A stretch of 35,838 bases of DNA. It comes from an uncultured Prevotella sp. (GTDB lineage Bacteria > Bacteroidota > Bacteroidia > Bacteroidales > Bacteroidaceae). This document shows positions 8,316 to 15,988 of the stretch, one piece after another; position 1 is the stretch's first letter, and each line of letters begins with the position of its first letter. The notes beneath the pieces were generated by a model, which searched no databases, was not told the origin of the DNA, and saw only the letters and a list, made by a program, of their open reading frames with translations. Made by a program: the position numbers and the translations under genes. The stretch lies in the NCBI GenBank assembly GCA_938028745.1, contig CALIZL010000005.1:1-35838 (forward strand). Reading direction: 5' to 3'.

Positions 8316-8993
8316 TTACTTCAACGTTCCGTTGTTGGCGGCGTCAATCATAGCCTTGCTAGCATAGAGGTAAACTTCTACGCGGCGGTTCTGTTGTCTG
8401 CCGCTAGCCGTAGAGTTGCTAGCAACGGGATCAGAACTTCCCTTGCCTTCAACCTTTTGGAATTGGCTGCGTGGAACACCACAATTGGCGAGATAGTTAA
8501 CAACGCTCTGTGCGCGACTGTTGCTCAAAGGGATATTGATGCCATCGTTACCCGTATTGTCGGTGTGGCCATAGATGTCCACATGGCAGTCCCTATTCTC
8601 TTTAAGCACTTGCGAGAACTTAGCCAACTCGTTTTTCGAAGATTGGTTAAGTGTAGCCTTATTGGTGGCAAACAGAATACCAGAGTCGAATGTCACCTTC
8701 ACGGCTTTTAGTCCGTTGGCATCGGTAACCTCCTCTACCTTGGCGTTCTTCACTTGTTCGGCGGTACGTTTAGCCACCTTATCCATGTGCTTACCAATCA
8801 TCGAGCCAGTGGCTGCACCAACAGTTGCACCAACTACGGCACCAACAGCCGTATTACCTGCCACTTTACCAATTACTGCACCTAAGAGTGCTCCGCCGCC
8901 AGTACCGATAAGTGTACCTGTTCCTTGCTTGGTTTTACAGCCGAACACTAACACGAGACACATCAATAGTGTCAAAACTTTCATCTTCTTCAT
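8316..8993 (-). CDS. OmpA-family lipoprotein with glycine-zipper segment
   Basis: This is a 225-residue outer-membrane-associated lipoprotein. A short signal peptide ends in the lipobox VFGC, with lipidation predicted at Cys19. Residues about 24-68 form a glycine-zipper region (GTLIGTGGGALLGAVIG, then GAVVGATVGAATGSMIG), a membrane-inserting element seen in YMGG/Gly-zipper proteins. The C-terminal OmpA-like domain includes GHTDNTGNDGINIPLSNSRA and ends at NRRVEVYL, the signature for diaminopimelate contacts in peptidoglycan. It probably tethers the outer membrane to the wall. A TATCTTTG promoter box lies 38-45 nt upstream, and a terminator hairpin follows, so it appears monocistronic. Confidence 0.92.
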   Translation of the reverse strand: MKKMKVLTLLMCLVLVFGCKTKQGTGTLIGTGGGALLGAVIGKVAGNTAVGAVVGATVGAATGSMIGKHMDKVAKRTAEQVKNAKVEEVTDANGLKAVKVTFDSGILFATNKATLNQSSKNELAKFSQVLKENRDCHVDIYGHTDNTGNDGINIPLSNSRAQSVVNYLANCGVPRSQFQKVEGKGSSDPVASNSTASGRQQNRRVEVYLYASKAMIDAANNGTLK

Positions 8994-9030
8994 AAATCTC
9001 TAACTATGTTTTCTAATGTTATTCGTACTG

Positions 9031-9038
9031 CAAAGATA
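9031..9038 (-). promoter_or_regulatory. -7 box of the OmpA-like lipoprotein gene
   Basis: The minus strand reads TATCTTTG, a perfect TAnnTTTG match, 37 nt before the start codon at 8993. The nearest -33-like sequence (ATTG, + strand 9062-9065) is at 23-nt spacing, slightly too far, so only the -7 box is convincing. Confidence 0.6.
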
Positions 9039-9155
9039 CGCCTTTTTATTCTCTTGTTGCGCAATTGGCAACATTTTTTATAGAAATAGTCAAACTGGGT
9101 GGGCGATTGACGAAGGGTGAATGTTGCGGAAATGGTGATTTTTTGAGCCTATAAG

Positions 9156-9967
9156 TTTCTGCGTTTGCATGATGCTGTTGCCATTGTAAGTGAGCAGCAT
9201 GCCTTGTAACAGCTGGCGTTGGCCATCGCAAGCCTACATGCTTTCCACACCGTTGCCCTTTCGCGCGTGTTTACAGTACATTTGTTTTGTCTAGTTTTTA
9301 GTAAGAAACTTAACATTATGAGTGGCCTTTTCGTTCATCAATCGCCCACTTTGCCGCAAAAAATCGATTCTCGCGAAGGTTTGTTTTGATGCAAAATAGG
9401 GTTAGCATGTGCATGCGGCAAAATGAATTTATATTTGAAAAGGCCACCATTTGCATCTGTTTCGGGGCTATTTGCAGCAAAAAGGAGTGCATTTTGCCGC
9501 TAAATGGAGTGCGTTTTGGTGCTAAATGCAGCGCATTTTGGTGCTAAACGCAGCGCATTTTGGTGCTAAACGCAGCGCATTTTGGTGCTAAACGCAAGGC
9601 GTTTTGGTGCTAAACGCAAGCTGTTTGGGTGCTAAATGCGAGACAAAAAGCATAAACATCCACAGCAATTGTATAAACAAAACCTTTACGAACCATGAAA
9701 TACATGGCTGAAAAGGGCAAAATAATCGTTAAAAAGTAGGGTTTTAGGGGCTAAAAGTGGCAAATTGGGGTTGAAAAAATACGAGCCGGCAACCAAAATA
9801 GAAAGGCAAAATGGTGCTAAATGCAGGTTTTAGGCTTAAAAATAGACAACCCCCAAGGTGTGAAAAGCGAAAAATAGCGACCTTTTACCTGCTTTTTAAC
9901 CAACATTCTCGCTAGAATGGAGCGAAAATTAGAGCGGTATTGTAAAATTAAAGATAAAGATTTAAGT
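9156..9967 (+). repeat. Dispersed non-coding element, copy 1 (most complete)
   Basis: This copy can be aligned by eye with 25419-26052 and 35608-35838. Its parts in order are: a 5' block shared with copy 3 only (9156-9290); a core around AACATTATGAGTG and a 31-nt stretch at 9351-9381 identical in all three copies, containing the palindromes ATCGAT and TCGCGA; a 22-bp tandem array (9488-9641); and a 3' block (9642-9967) shared with copy 2. An 8-bp-period array follows. No full-length gene is present, and no terminal inverted repeats or target duplications were recognised. Together with 8994-9155, where nothing beyond a promoter was seen, it explains the 1.4-kb gap before the TlpA-like gene. 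Confidence 0.85.
9488..9641 (+). repeat. 22-bp tandem array inside element copy 1
   Basis: Seven units of exactly 22 bp with consensus near CGCATTTTGGTGCTAAACGC plus two variable bases. The central three units are nearly identical and the outer ones diverge. GCGTTT and AAACGC (or GCATTT with one G-T) form a dyad inside each unit. A lone unit-like sequence also occurs near 9810 in the 3' block. Confidence 0.9.
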
Positions 9968-10218
9968 TTTTGAGTTGATGAGTGGGTGAGTTGTTGAGCT
10001 TGGGAGTTGTTGAGCTTACGAGTTGGTGAGTTGGTGAGCTTACGAGTTGGTGAGTTGGTGAGCTTTTGGGTTGATGGTAGGTGAGTTGATGAGTTTTTGA
10101 GCTTGGGAGTTGATGAGCTTTTGGGTTGATGAGGTGATGAGTTGGTGAGCTTTTGAGTTTGTGAGTTGGTGAGCTTTTGAGTTTGTGAGTTTGCGAGTTT
10201 GTGAGTTTGCGAGTTAAT
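9963..10218 (+). repeat. 8-bp-period array following element copy 1
   Basis: About 30 octamers such as TGAGTTGG, TGAGCTTT, CGAGTTTG and GGAGTTGT run in near-perfect phase with one slip near 10075. Pairs and triplets of octamers recur, for example TGAGTTGG-TGAGCTTA-CGAGTTGG, suggesting expansion by duplication of multi-octamer blocks. From 10219 to 10308 only weak octamer remnants are seen. Confidence 0.85.
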
Positions 10219-10308
10219 TAGATTGGTGAACGGGTGGGTTGATGCCTTCGGGAGCTATTGGGCCTTAGTGAGTTAATAAGTCAGTGAGTTGGCTTGTCCT
10301 GCACTCCG

Positions 10309-10345
10309 CTCACTTTGTTGAAATATTAAAAGTCAAGGCGACTTC
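10309..10345 (-). repeat. Dispersed 37-nt motif, copy A
   Basis: Read on the minus strand, this segment starts GAAGTCGCCTTGACTTTTAA and continues through TATTTC to a CAA..GAG end. It matches 35378-35413 on the plus strand with a handful of substitutions, so the window has two oppositely oriented copies. Here it lies about 90 nt upstream of the TlpA-like gene. Its role is unknown. Confidence 0.7.
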
Positions 10346-10388
10346 GATATTTTTTCGCTAACAATGCCATAATAAGCAATAAAAAGAT

Positions 10389-10396
10389 TACTTTTG
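10389..10396 (+). promoter_or_regulatory. -7 box of the TlpA-like gene
   Basis: TACTTTTG fits TAnnTTTG, 35 nt before the ATG at 10432. No TTTG is present at the expected -33 position, so the assignment rests on the -7 box and location. Confidence 0.5.
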
Positions 10397-10431
10397 CAAG
10401 TCCACAAACACATAATTAAAAACATTACAAC

Positions 10432-10980
10432 ATGAACATAAAGCATTTACGCAGGGCTACCACTGCCCTATTGGTTGCCTTTTCGCTGTGGAGCAACACT
10501 GCAAAGGCACAACAATCTACGGAAGTAGACTATGATGCGCAATACGCTAGCGAGCTGGTGAAACCCGGAACGGTTGCTCCCAACTTCGAACTTCCCTCAC
10601 CCGACGGCACGAAAGTGAGCCTTAGCCAGTTTAAAGGCAAATATGTTGTGCTAGACTTTTGGGCATCGTGGTGTCCCGATTGTCGCAAAGACGCGCCCAA
10701 CATCGCTGACCTGTACAACAGGTTTAAGGATAAGGGAGTGGCCTTCGTGGGCATTTCGTTCGATGTCGACTCCGCCTTGTGGAAGGCTGCCATTGAGAAA
10801 TATGGCATGAACTATGCCCATGCAAGCGAGTTAAAGAAGATGCGCGAGGCCAATATATCAAAGACCTATGGCGTAAAGTGGATTCCATCAATGGTACTTG
10901 TAGACCCCGAAGGCAAAGTGGTGATGGGAACTGTGCTTTGGAAGAAACTCGAAAGAAAACTAGAACAACTATTTCGATAA
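10432..10980 (+). CDS. Exported TlpA-family thioredoxin-like protein
   Basis: This is a 182-residue periplasmic thiol-disulfide protein. A signal peptide (MNIKHLRRA, hydrophobic core, cleavage expected after AKA at residue 26) precedes an AhpC/TSA-TlpA type thioredoxin fold that starts at PGTVAPNFELPSPDG. The redox motif WCPDC places the two cysteines at 81 and 84 within DFWASWCPDCRKDAP. FVGISFDVD and the cis-Pro-like VKWIPSMVLVDPEG complete the fold. It likely reduces periplasmic disulfides or supports cytochrome or membrane-protein maturation; the client is unknown. The exported rhodanese gene 215 nt downstream on the same strand suggests a shared sulfur/redox theme. Confidence 0.9.
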   Translation: MNIKHLRRATTALLVAFSLWSNTAKAQQSTEVDYDAQYASELVKPGTVAPNFELPSPDGTKVSLSQFKGKYVVLDFWASWCPDCRKDAPNIADLYNRFKDKGVAFVGISFDVDSALWKAAIEKYGMNYAHASELKKMREANISKTYGVKWIPSMVLVDPEGKVVMGTVLWKKLERKLEQLFR

Positions 10981-11195
10981 GCAACTGGCCACTATCCTAA
11001 GCGAACAATGGCCTTGAAAACGTGCCATTGAGCCAACTCGCGAACTGAATGAAATAGCTAACACAAAGGCCTTATAGCTGCTTGCAAACATTGCGTATGG
11101 CTGGGCACAACGCAGATGGAATACATGCCAACGCCCCTACCCTACGTGCATCTGCAAGCAAGCATCAAGGCAAAACCCTTTTAAAAGTATTAATA

Positions 11196-11615
11196 ATGAA
11201 CCAACAGAACCAATCAGTTAAAACATCAAGAATTAAAAAAATCGCATTTGTTTTTATGTCAATTTGGAGTACAATATTCGGTGCTTGCGCACAAAGCCAA
11301 TACACCAACGTAGACGTTGAGGGTTTCGAACAAGCCATTAAGAACGACTCTGCACAAGTTCTAGACGTTCGCACACACGAAGAGTTTGCAGAAAGTCATA
11401 TTAAAGGAGCTGTTTTAGTAGACGTTTTCAGCCCTAACTTCTTGGCCGATGCCGAAAGTAAACTGCAAAAAGATCGCCCCGTGGCCGTTTATTGCCGTAG
11501 CGGAAGGCGCAGCGCAACAGCTGCCAAGCAGCTAAGCGCCAAAGGTTATAAGGTGATAAACCTTGAAGGCGGCATCTTGGCTTGGATTGGCAAGCGCAAA
11601 GAAACGGTGAGATAA
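11196..11615 (+). CDS. Exported rhodanese-like sulfurtransferase
   Basis: This is a 139-residue single-domain rhodanese with an N-terminal export signal. The ATG at 11196 is chosen because it gives a basic stretch (TSRIKKIAFVFM) and hydrophobic core ending FGAC; an in-frame ATG at 11082 would add 38 residues that do not look like protein. Cys31 could be lipidated, or cleavage could occur just after it. The domain begins near VDVEGFEQAI. LDVRTHEEFAESHIKGA is the CDC25-like substrate segment, and VYCRSGRRSATAA is the active-site loop with Cys100. Sulfur transfer in the periplasm is inferred. A clear terminator follows. Confidence 0.88.
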   Translation: MNQQNQSVKTSRIKKIAFVFMSIWSTIFGACAQSQYTNVDVEGFEQAIKNDSAQVLDVRTHEEFAESHIKGAVLVDVFSPNFLADAESKLQKDRPVAVYCRSGRRSATAAKQLSAKGYKVINLEGGILAWIGKRKETVR

Positions 11616-11650
11616 GCGGCCTACGCCGTATCTCAATCTCAAATAAACGC

Positions 11651-11695
11651 ATAAGGATTTCTCCGTGCCACATGGCCGTGAGAAATCCTTTATTT
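11651..11695. terminator. Intrinsic terminator after the rhodanese gene
   Basis: AAGGATTTCTC at 11653-11663 is the exact reverse complement of 11680-11690, followed by TATTTG. A weaker outer pairing AATAAA/TTTATT flanks it. It ends the TlpA/rhodanese segment and could also stop transcription arriving from the opposite strand. Confidence 0.8.
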
Positions 11696-11698
11696 GTA

Positions 11699-11790
11699 TA
11701 TCTAACCCTAGTGGCTTGCTAACTTGGCCATTCGCTAACTGGTAAACTTGGGCACTCGCCAACAGGTAAACTTGTCAACAGGTCTGACTC
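11699..11790 (-). repeat. 8-bp-period array in opposite orientation
   Basis: Octamers GCTAACTT, GGCCATTC, GCTAACTG, GTAAACTT, GGGCACTC, GCCAACAG, GTAAACTT and GTCAACAG run in phase. They are reverse-complement relatives of the GAGTT-type octamers elsewhere. The array lies downstream of the rhodanese and downstream of the convergent helicase gene. Confidence 0.75.
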
Positions 11791-11854
11791 TAAGCCTAAA
11801 TTTACTTTACGTGCCTTTGGTTGTTGTTGCTGAATGGGGTTGCCCTAAACCCTC

Positions 11855-13180
11855 TTACTTCACCTCCTCAACAATCGTCTTTACGCCCTTTATCTTTTCG
11901 CCAGCCACATCAGCAAGCAAACGCTTCACCTTATTTCTATTAACGGCCACGTAAGCGTAACGCTCCTTTACGTCGATTCGGCCAATGTCGTTGTTGTTAA
12001 GGTGCCCTTTCTTGCAGAGAAAGCCCAAGATGTCGCCTTTGCTAATCTTGTCTTTCTTACCCTTACCTATATATAAGGTGGCCATCCGCGGCATTTGTGC
12101 CTTACCATAAGTGGTGGGAAGGGCGAAAGGTTGCACCTCGCTGTCTACATATTCGGGTATTCGTTCGCCTTCCGAAAGGATGAAATACCCATTGCCCAGC
12201 TTATCCCAACGAGCCGTTCGCCCAATGCGGTGGGTGTAAGCATCGGCTGTTTCGGGCAAATGGTAATGCACAATGTGTTGCACATCGTCGATATCAAGCC
12301 CACGCGATGCCAGGTCGGTGCATACAAGCACATTGGCACTGCCATTGGCAAAGCGATAAAGTGCGGCCTCACGAGCATCCTGTTCTAGTCCGCCATGAAA
12401 AAGACTGGTTACAAATCCTTGTTCAACCAAAAAGGCATTGGTGCGCTCCACACTCTCACGATGGTTGAGAAAAACGATGGTACTTTCACCGTTGAACGCC
12501 AACAAAAGACGATGTAGCGTGTCGAGTTTGTCTTTCGAGTCGCTCTTTACTTCGTACACGGCAATACGCTGCTTAACCTTCTCGGCCTCGCCAACGAAAT
12601 CTACGCATTGAAGTTTGGCATTTTCAACAAACAAGGGGATGCGTGGCGAGTTGGTTGCCGACAGCAGCACTCGCCTTTGCACATGCGGAAGTGAGGCCAA
12701 TGCCGTTCGCATCTCGTTTTCAAAACCCATATCTAGGCACTTGTCGAACTCGTCAATAATCAGCAGATGCACATCATTGGCAGAGATATTGCCCTTAGCA
12801 AGATGGTCGTTCAAGCGGCCTGGGGTGGCGAAAACCACTTGTGGACGTAGCTGTTTCAAAGTGCGATGCTCTTCCATAGCCGTTCGTCCGCCGTAACAAG
12901 CCATGCCACGCACTGCCCCCACAGCGGCCAGCACCTGCTGCGACTGCAAAGCCAGTTCGCGTCCGGGTACAATTACCACGGCCTGAACATTGTCGTTCTC
13001 AGGGTTTATCATCTCTATTAGGGGCAAAAGGTAAGCTAGTGTCTTGCCCGTACCTGTGGGCGAGAGCACCACCACATCGCCCTTGCCAGCCTGCATGGCT
13101 TTGGCTGTGGCCTTTTGCATGTCGTTAAGGCTTTCGACACCTAGTTTACGAAAGGCTTTCGCCAAGTCTATATGGTTCAT
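11855..13180 (-). CDS. DEAD-box-type RNA helicase, DbpA-like
   Basis: This is a 441-residue RNA helicase. Motifs in order: Q motif around SLNDMQKATAKAM (17-29), motif I SPTGTGKT (40-47), motif Ia VPGRELALQ, motif II DEFD at 143-146 (Phe replaces the Ala of DEAD), motif III SAT (174-176), VLVCTDLASRGLDID (motif V), and motif VI HRIGRTAR (317-324). Residues about 365-441 form a compact C-terminal domain (KDKISKGDILGFLCKKGHL to GVKTIVEEVK) like the RNA-binding domain of DbpA, which targets 23S rRNA. Ribosome assembly is therefore the likely role. It starts 34 nt after the upstream TPR gene and probably shares its transcript. Confidence 0.9.
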   Translation of the reverse strand: MNHIDLAKAFRKLGVESLNDMQKATAKAMQAGKGDVVVLSPTGTGKTLAYLLPLIEMINPENDNVQAVVIVPGRELALQSQQVLAAVGAVRGMACYGGRTAMEEHRTLKQLRPQVVFATPGRLNDHLAKGNISANDVHLLIIDEFDKCLDMGFENEMRTALASLPHVQRRVLLSATNSPRIPLFVENAKLQCVDFVGEAEKVKQRIAVYEVKSDSKDKLDTLHRLLLAFNGESTIVFLNHRESVERTNAFLVEQGFVTSLFHGGLEQDAREAALYRFANGSANVLVCTDLASRGLDIDDVQHIVHYHLPETADAYTHRIGRTARWDKLGNGYFILSEGERIPEYVDSEVQPFALPTTYGKAQMPRMATLYIGKGKKDKISKGDILGFLCKKGHLNNNDIGRIDVKERYAYVAVNRNKVKRLLADVAGEKIKGVKTIVEEVK

Positions 13181-13214
13181 CGTTATGAGTTTATGAGTTG
13201 GGAATGTGTAAATT

Positions 13215-14420
13215 CTATTTCGCCGCCTTCATCAAGTTGTCCATCTCTTCAAACTCTTTACCCATGTTCAAGTTGAGGTAAATGGTATAAAGCGGCAACA
13301 GCCAACGGCTCTGATCGTTTGGGGCCATGCGGCGATATTGCTCCATATAAGGCAGCGCACCACGATAACTTGCCGCCACTTTCTTTTTCAAGTCGCGCGA
13401 TGTACGAGCCGTTTTTTCCTCTTCAACGGCACGGTTAAAGTAGGCCAAGCCAGCGTTGAGGTACACTTCGGGCAGGTCTTTATGCTTAGCAATGATGCTA
13501 TCACATAGGGAAATACAGCCATTATAGTCGCCAAGGTTCAGGAGAATGGTGCTCTTGGCCACACGCAGCCAGAGGTGTTCGGGCATAGCTTGCATGGCTT
13601 GGTCTACATAGGCTTTGGCCGAAGACCAGTTGTTGTCTTTGGAATAATGCTCGATTAGACGTGTGTAGAAATATGTTTGCGTGGGATAATCCTGAAAACC
13701 TTCTTTCAATACGGCCATATACTTGTCGGTATCGTTCTGCGATTGATACACATCGGCAAGGTATTGCAACAGGTATTCGTAGCGTTCCTTGTCTTTTTGA
13801 GCCAAGGGAAGATAGCGCAAAGCCAATTCGGGCTTGTGCAACTTGTAGCCACAATATACCGAAAAGAACGCTGCGCGTGGCAGTTGGCTGTCGGTATTGA
13901 GAATGTCGTAACCTGTAAAGATGGGCATTTTGGCACAATCTATGTAGAGCGAGAAGAAGGAATAAGCCTGGTCGTACATCTTCTTGCTCATGAAATAAGT
14001 GCCACCATAGAATAAGTTTGCCTTATAAGTGAAAAACTCGTCGGCGTGTTTCTTTCGATATTTCAGCTTGCTTGCGTCGCCATTGGCATTGGCCAACTCC
14101 ACCGAGTCGATGCTTTCGAGCGTTAAGCACATCTTCTTTGTAAGGTTGTACATGGTTACGGTGTCGGCCGACTGCTGCAAATACAATCGTTCGTTACCCT
14201 GTTCGTATTGCTTTTTGATAACATCGAAAAGCAGCAACCATGTCTTAATTTCTTTTCGATTGTCGGGTTTGGCCAGCACATCGTTCATGATGCGTTCGGC
14301 CTTATCTAACTCTTTTCCCGTTTTTAGGGATGCTTTCACCTGTGCCAAGTCCTTTTTCAACGAAGCGGAACTGGCCAAAGTGAGAAACGAAAACAACAAT
14401 ATAAAGTAAAATCTGTTCAT
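13215..14420 (-). CDS. Exported tetratricopeptide-repeat protein
   Basis: This is a 401-residue protein with a signal peptide (MNRFYFILLFSFLTLASSAS). The remainder is almost entirely helical, with TPR-like repeats, e.g. YFMSKKMYDQAYSFFSLYID, AKAYVDQAMQAMPEHLWLRV and AGLAYFNRAVEEE. No enzymatic motif is visible. It probably acts as a periplasmic scaffold. It resembles the neighbouring 408-residue TPR protein at 14580-15806 in size, export signal and the ending segment (a LP-LY-x-Y-like motif before a short tail), so the pair may be ancient duplicates. A terminator separates them, implying an independent promoter that I could not identify in the 159-nt gap. Confidence 0.85.
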   Translation of the reverse strand: MNRFYFILLFSFLTLASSASLKKDLAQVKASLKTGKELDKAERIMNDVLAKPDNRKEIKTWLLLFDVIKKQYEQGNERLYLQQSADTVTMYNLTKKMCLTLESIDSVELANANGDASKLKYRKKHADEFFTYKANLFYGGTYFMSKKMYDQAYSFFSLYIDCAKMPIFTGYDILNTDSQLPRAAFFSVYCGYKLHKPELALRYLPLAQKDKERYEYLLQYLADVYQSQNDTDKYMAVLKEGFQDYPTQTYFYTRLIEHYSKDNNWSSAKAYVDQAMQAMPEHLWLRVAKSTILLNLGDYNGCISLCDSIIAKHKDLPEVYLNAGLAYFNRAVEEEKTARTSRDLKKKVAASYRGALPYMEQYRRMAPNDQSRWLLPLYTIYLNLNMGKEFEEMDNLMKAAK

Positions 14421-14520
14421 TCAGATAAATCTATTTTTACGCCTCTTGATGTTAGGCAGCGCATGTTCACGGCTTTCTTTCATGCTCGAACGAACAATTA
14501 AGGCATCGTTGAACAAACGC

Positions 14521-14563
14521 AAAGCACAGAACCAAAGCCCCCAAGGCCGCGGTTCTGTGCTTT
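14521..14563. terminator. Terminator between the two TPR genes
   Basis: AAAGCACAGAACC at 14521-14533 and GGTTCTGTGCTTT at 14551-14563 form a perfect 13-bp stem around a 17-nt loop. It lies 17 nt beyond the stop codon of the upstream minus-strand TPR gene. The plus side is followed by five T residues. Confidence 0.85.
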
Positions 14564-14579
14564 TTCATACTACTTTTTA

Positions 14580-15806
14580 TTACTTGTTAAGCAATGATTC
14601 GAGGTCCTTGGTACGTTGGTCGGCAGCGCCATAGTTAACATAATAGCACTGGTAGAGCGGGTAGCTCCAATTGGCTTTTTCGCGATTGGGGTCCAACTCC
14701 TTGGCTTTCTCCAAATAGCCCATCGACTCTTTGTAGAGAACTTTTTGTGCAGGCACGTCGTTATTGATGGCGGCAGCCTTAGAGTTGATACAGAAACCGA
14801 GGTAGGTAAGCACGATAACGTTCTTGTCGTCTAAGGCAATAGCCTTCTTAAACGAAGCGATGGCATCGTCCCATTGGCTGGCGTTCATCTCTGCCTGACC
14901 CTTCAACGTCCATGCCATAGCGCTGTTGGGGTCGGTAGCCAAACGGCTGTCGATGAGTTTCTTCATGTCGTCCTTCATGTTCAAGCTGGTGTACATGTTG
15001 GCCAAAGTACCCATAATCATGTCGTTAGAGGGGTCTTTGGCATAGTATTCTTTCAGCTTGTTGACATAACCCAGCGAGTCTTCCTTGGTTTTGAGCTGCT
15101 GTTGGGCGATGTAGAACTTCAAACCCAGCGCGTCTTTATAGTCGTCCTTATTGTCGCCCGCATACTTCAAGGCCACATCCAGATACTTATCGGCAGTTGC
15201 ATAGTCCTTGTCTTGGATGGCATAACGTGCAGCAAAGCCAGCCACCTGACCCACATATTGGTCGGGCTGCTTGTTAGACATGTCGGCAAACAGGGGCGTA
15301 TCGGCCGTAGCAGTGTACAATCCCCAGAACTTCAACACGCCAGCATTGTTGTTTTTCTGTGCAGCATCTTGTCCTGCGTTAACCAAATAAACGCGCAAGT
15401 TGTACAAGCGGTTTTGGTTAGAACTGTGGAACTTGGGCTTTACCTTACCCTTTTCGTTGGGCATTTGGTCGTACTTGTCGCACTCGATGGCGTTGGTTAG
15501 CGCATCGGCAAGGGCGTTGTAAAAGCCCAACGTGTCGTAAGCCTCAACCTTTCCTTGCTTAAACTGCTCGGCCATTTGGTTGGCGGTGATAACGCTCTGC
15601 TCCTTGTTTATCTTCTCAAACGAAAGATCAACAAGCTTGTTGTAGGCCTTTGCCTTATCGGCATCGCTCATGCTAGAAAGGTTGGCCTTTACCAACGCTT
15701 GCGCATCGGCGTAGTTTTTGGCCTTCAACACCTCCTTCACGGCATCTTGGGCGAACGCCACTGACGATGCTGCAAGCATCAGGGCGAACATCATAACTTT
15801 TCTCAT
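14580..15806 (-). CDS. Exported tetratricopeptide-repeat protein downstream of gyrA
   Basis: This is a 408-residue periplasmic protein. A clean signal peptide (MRKVMMFALMLAASSVAFA, cleavage before Gln20) precedes helical repeats. The best TPR is AMAWTLKGQAEMNASQWDDA followed by IASFKKAIALDDKN, and another covers the terminal YLEKAKELDPNREKA. The internal region is rich in Lys, Asp and Ala and contains no catalytic motif. From recall, a TPR protein beside gyrA is a recurring arrangement in Bacteroidales. The 182-nt gap to gyrA holds a large hairpin, so transcription may be separate. Function unknown; a scaffolding role in the envelope is inferred. Confidence 0.87.
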   Translation of the reverse strand: MRKVMMFALMLAASSVAFAQDAVKEVLKAKNYADAQALVKANLSSMSDADKAKAYNKLVDLSFEKINKEQSVITANQMAEQFKQGKVEAYDTLGFYNALADALTNAIECDKYDQMPNEKGKVKPKFHSSNQNRLYNLRVYLVNAGQDAAQKNNNAGVLKFWGLYTATADTPLFADMSNKQPDQYVGQVAGFAARYAIQDKDYATADKYLDVALKYAGDNKDDYKDALGLKFYIAQQQLKTKEDSLGYVNKLKEYYAKDPSNDMIMGTLANMYTSLNMKDDMKKLIDSRLATDPNSAMAWTLKGQAEMNASQWDDAIASFKKAIALDDKNVIVLTYLGFCINSKAAAINNDVPAQKVLYKESMGYLEKAKELDPNREKANWSYPLYQCYYVNYGAADQRTKDLESLLNK

Positions 15807-15924
15807 AACTGTAATTTTTTAAGATTTAACGATAGTCTATCTCTATTGTGGCGAAGAGCAATGAGTGTTTTCAACTCCCCATCAGCCCTTGCCAAGACTG
15901 CCATACGGCAAGCCTTTTGGCGCA

Positions 15925-15971
15925 TTGGTGCGGTATCTGTTGTATGAGAACAACAAACAGAACCGCACCAA
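15925..15971 (-). terminator. Large hairpin downstream of gyrA
   Basis: TTGGTGCGGT at 15925-15934 and its exact reverse complement at 15962-15971 close an extended hairpin. Inside it CTGTT/AACAG (15937-15941 and 15956-15960) continue the pairing. It lies 18 nt beyond the gyrA stop codon on the minus strand. No strong U-run follows, so attenuation or RNA 3'-end protection is also possible. Confidence 0.6.
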
Positions 15972-15988
15972 ACGGCCGTTTCTAAGCC

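Noticed and set aside
9488..9641. CRISPR array
   Set aside because: Units are contiguous 22-bp tandem repeats without unique spacers, and no cas gene is present.
9156..10218. Insertion sequence
   Set aside because: No transposase frame, terminal inverted repeats or target duplication could be seen; described instead as a dispersed non-coding element.
11082..11195. Upstream in-frame start for the rhodanese
   Set aside because: The 38 extra residues would bury the signal peptide internally.
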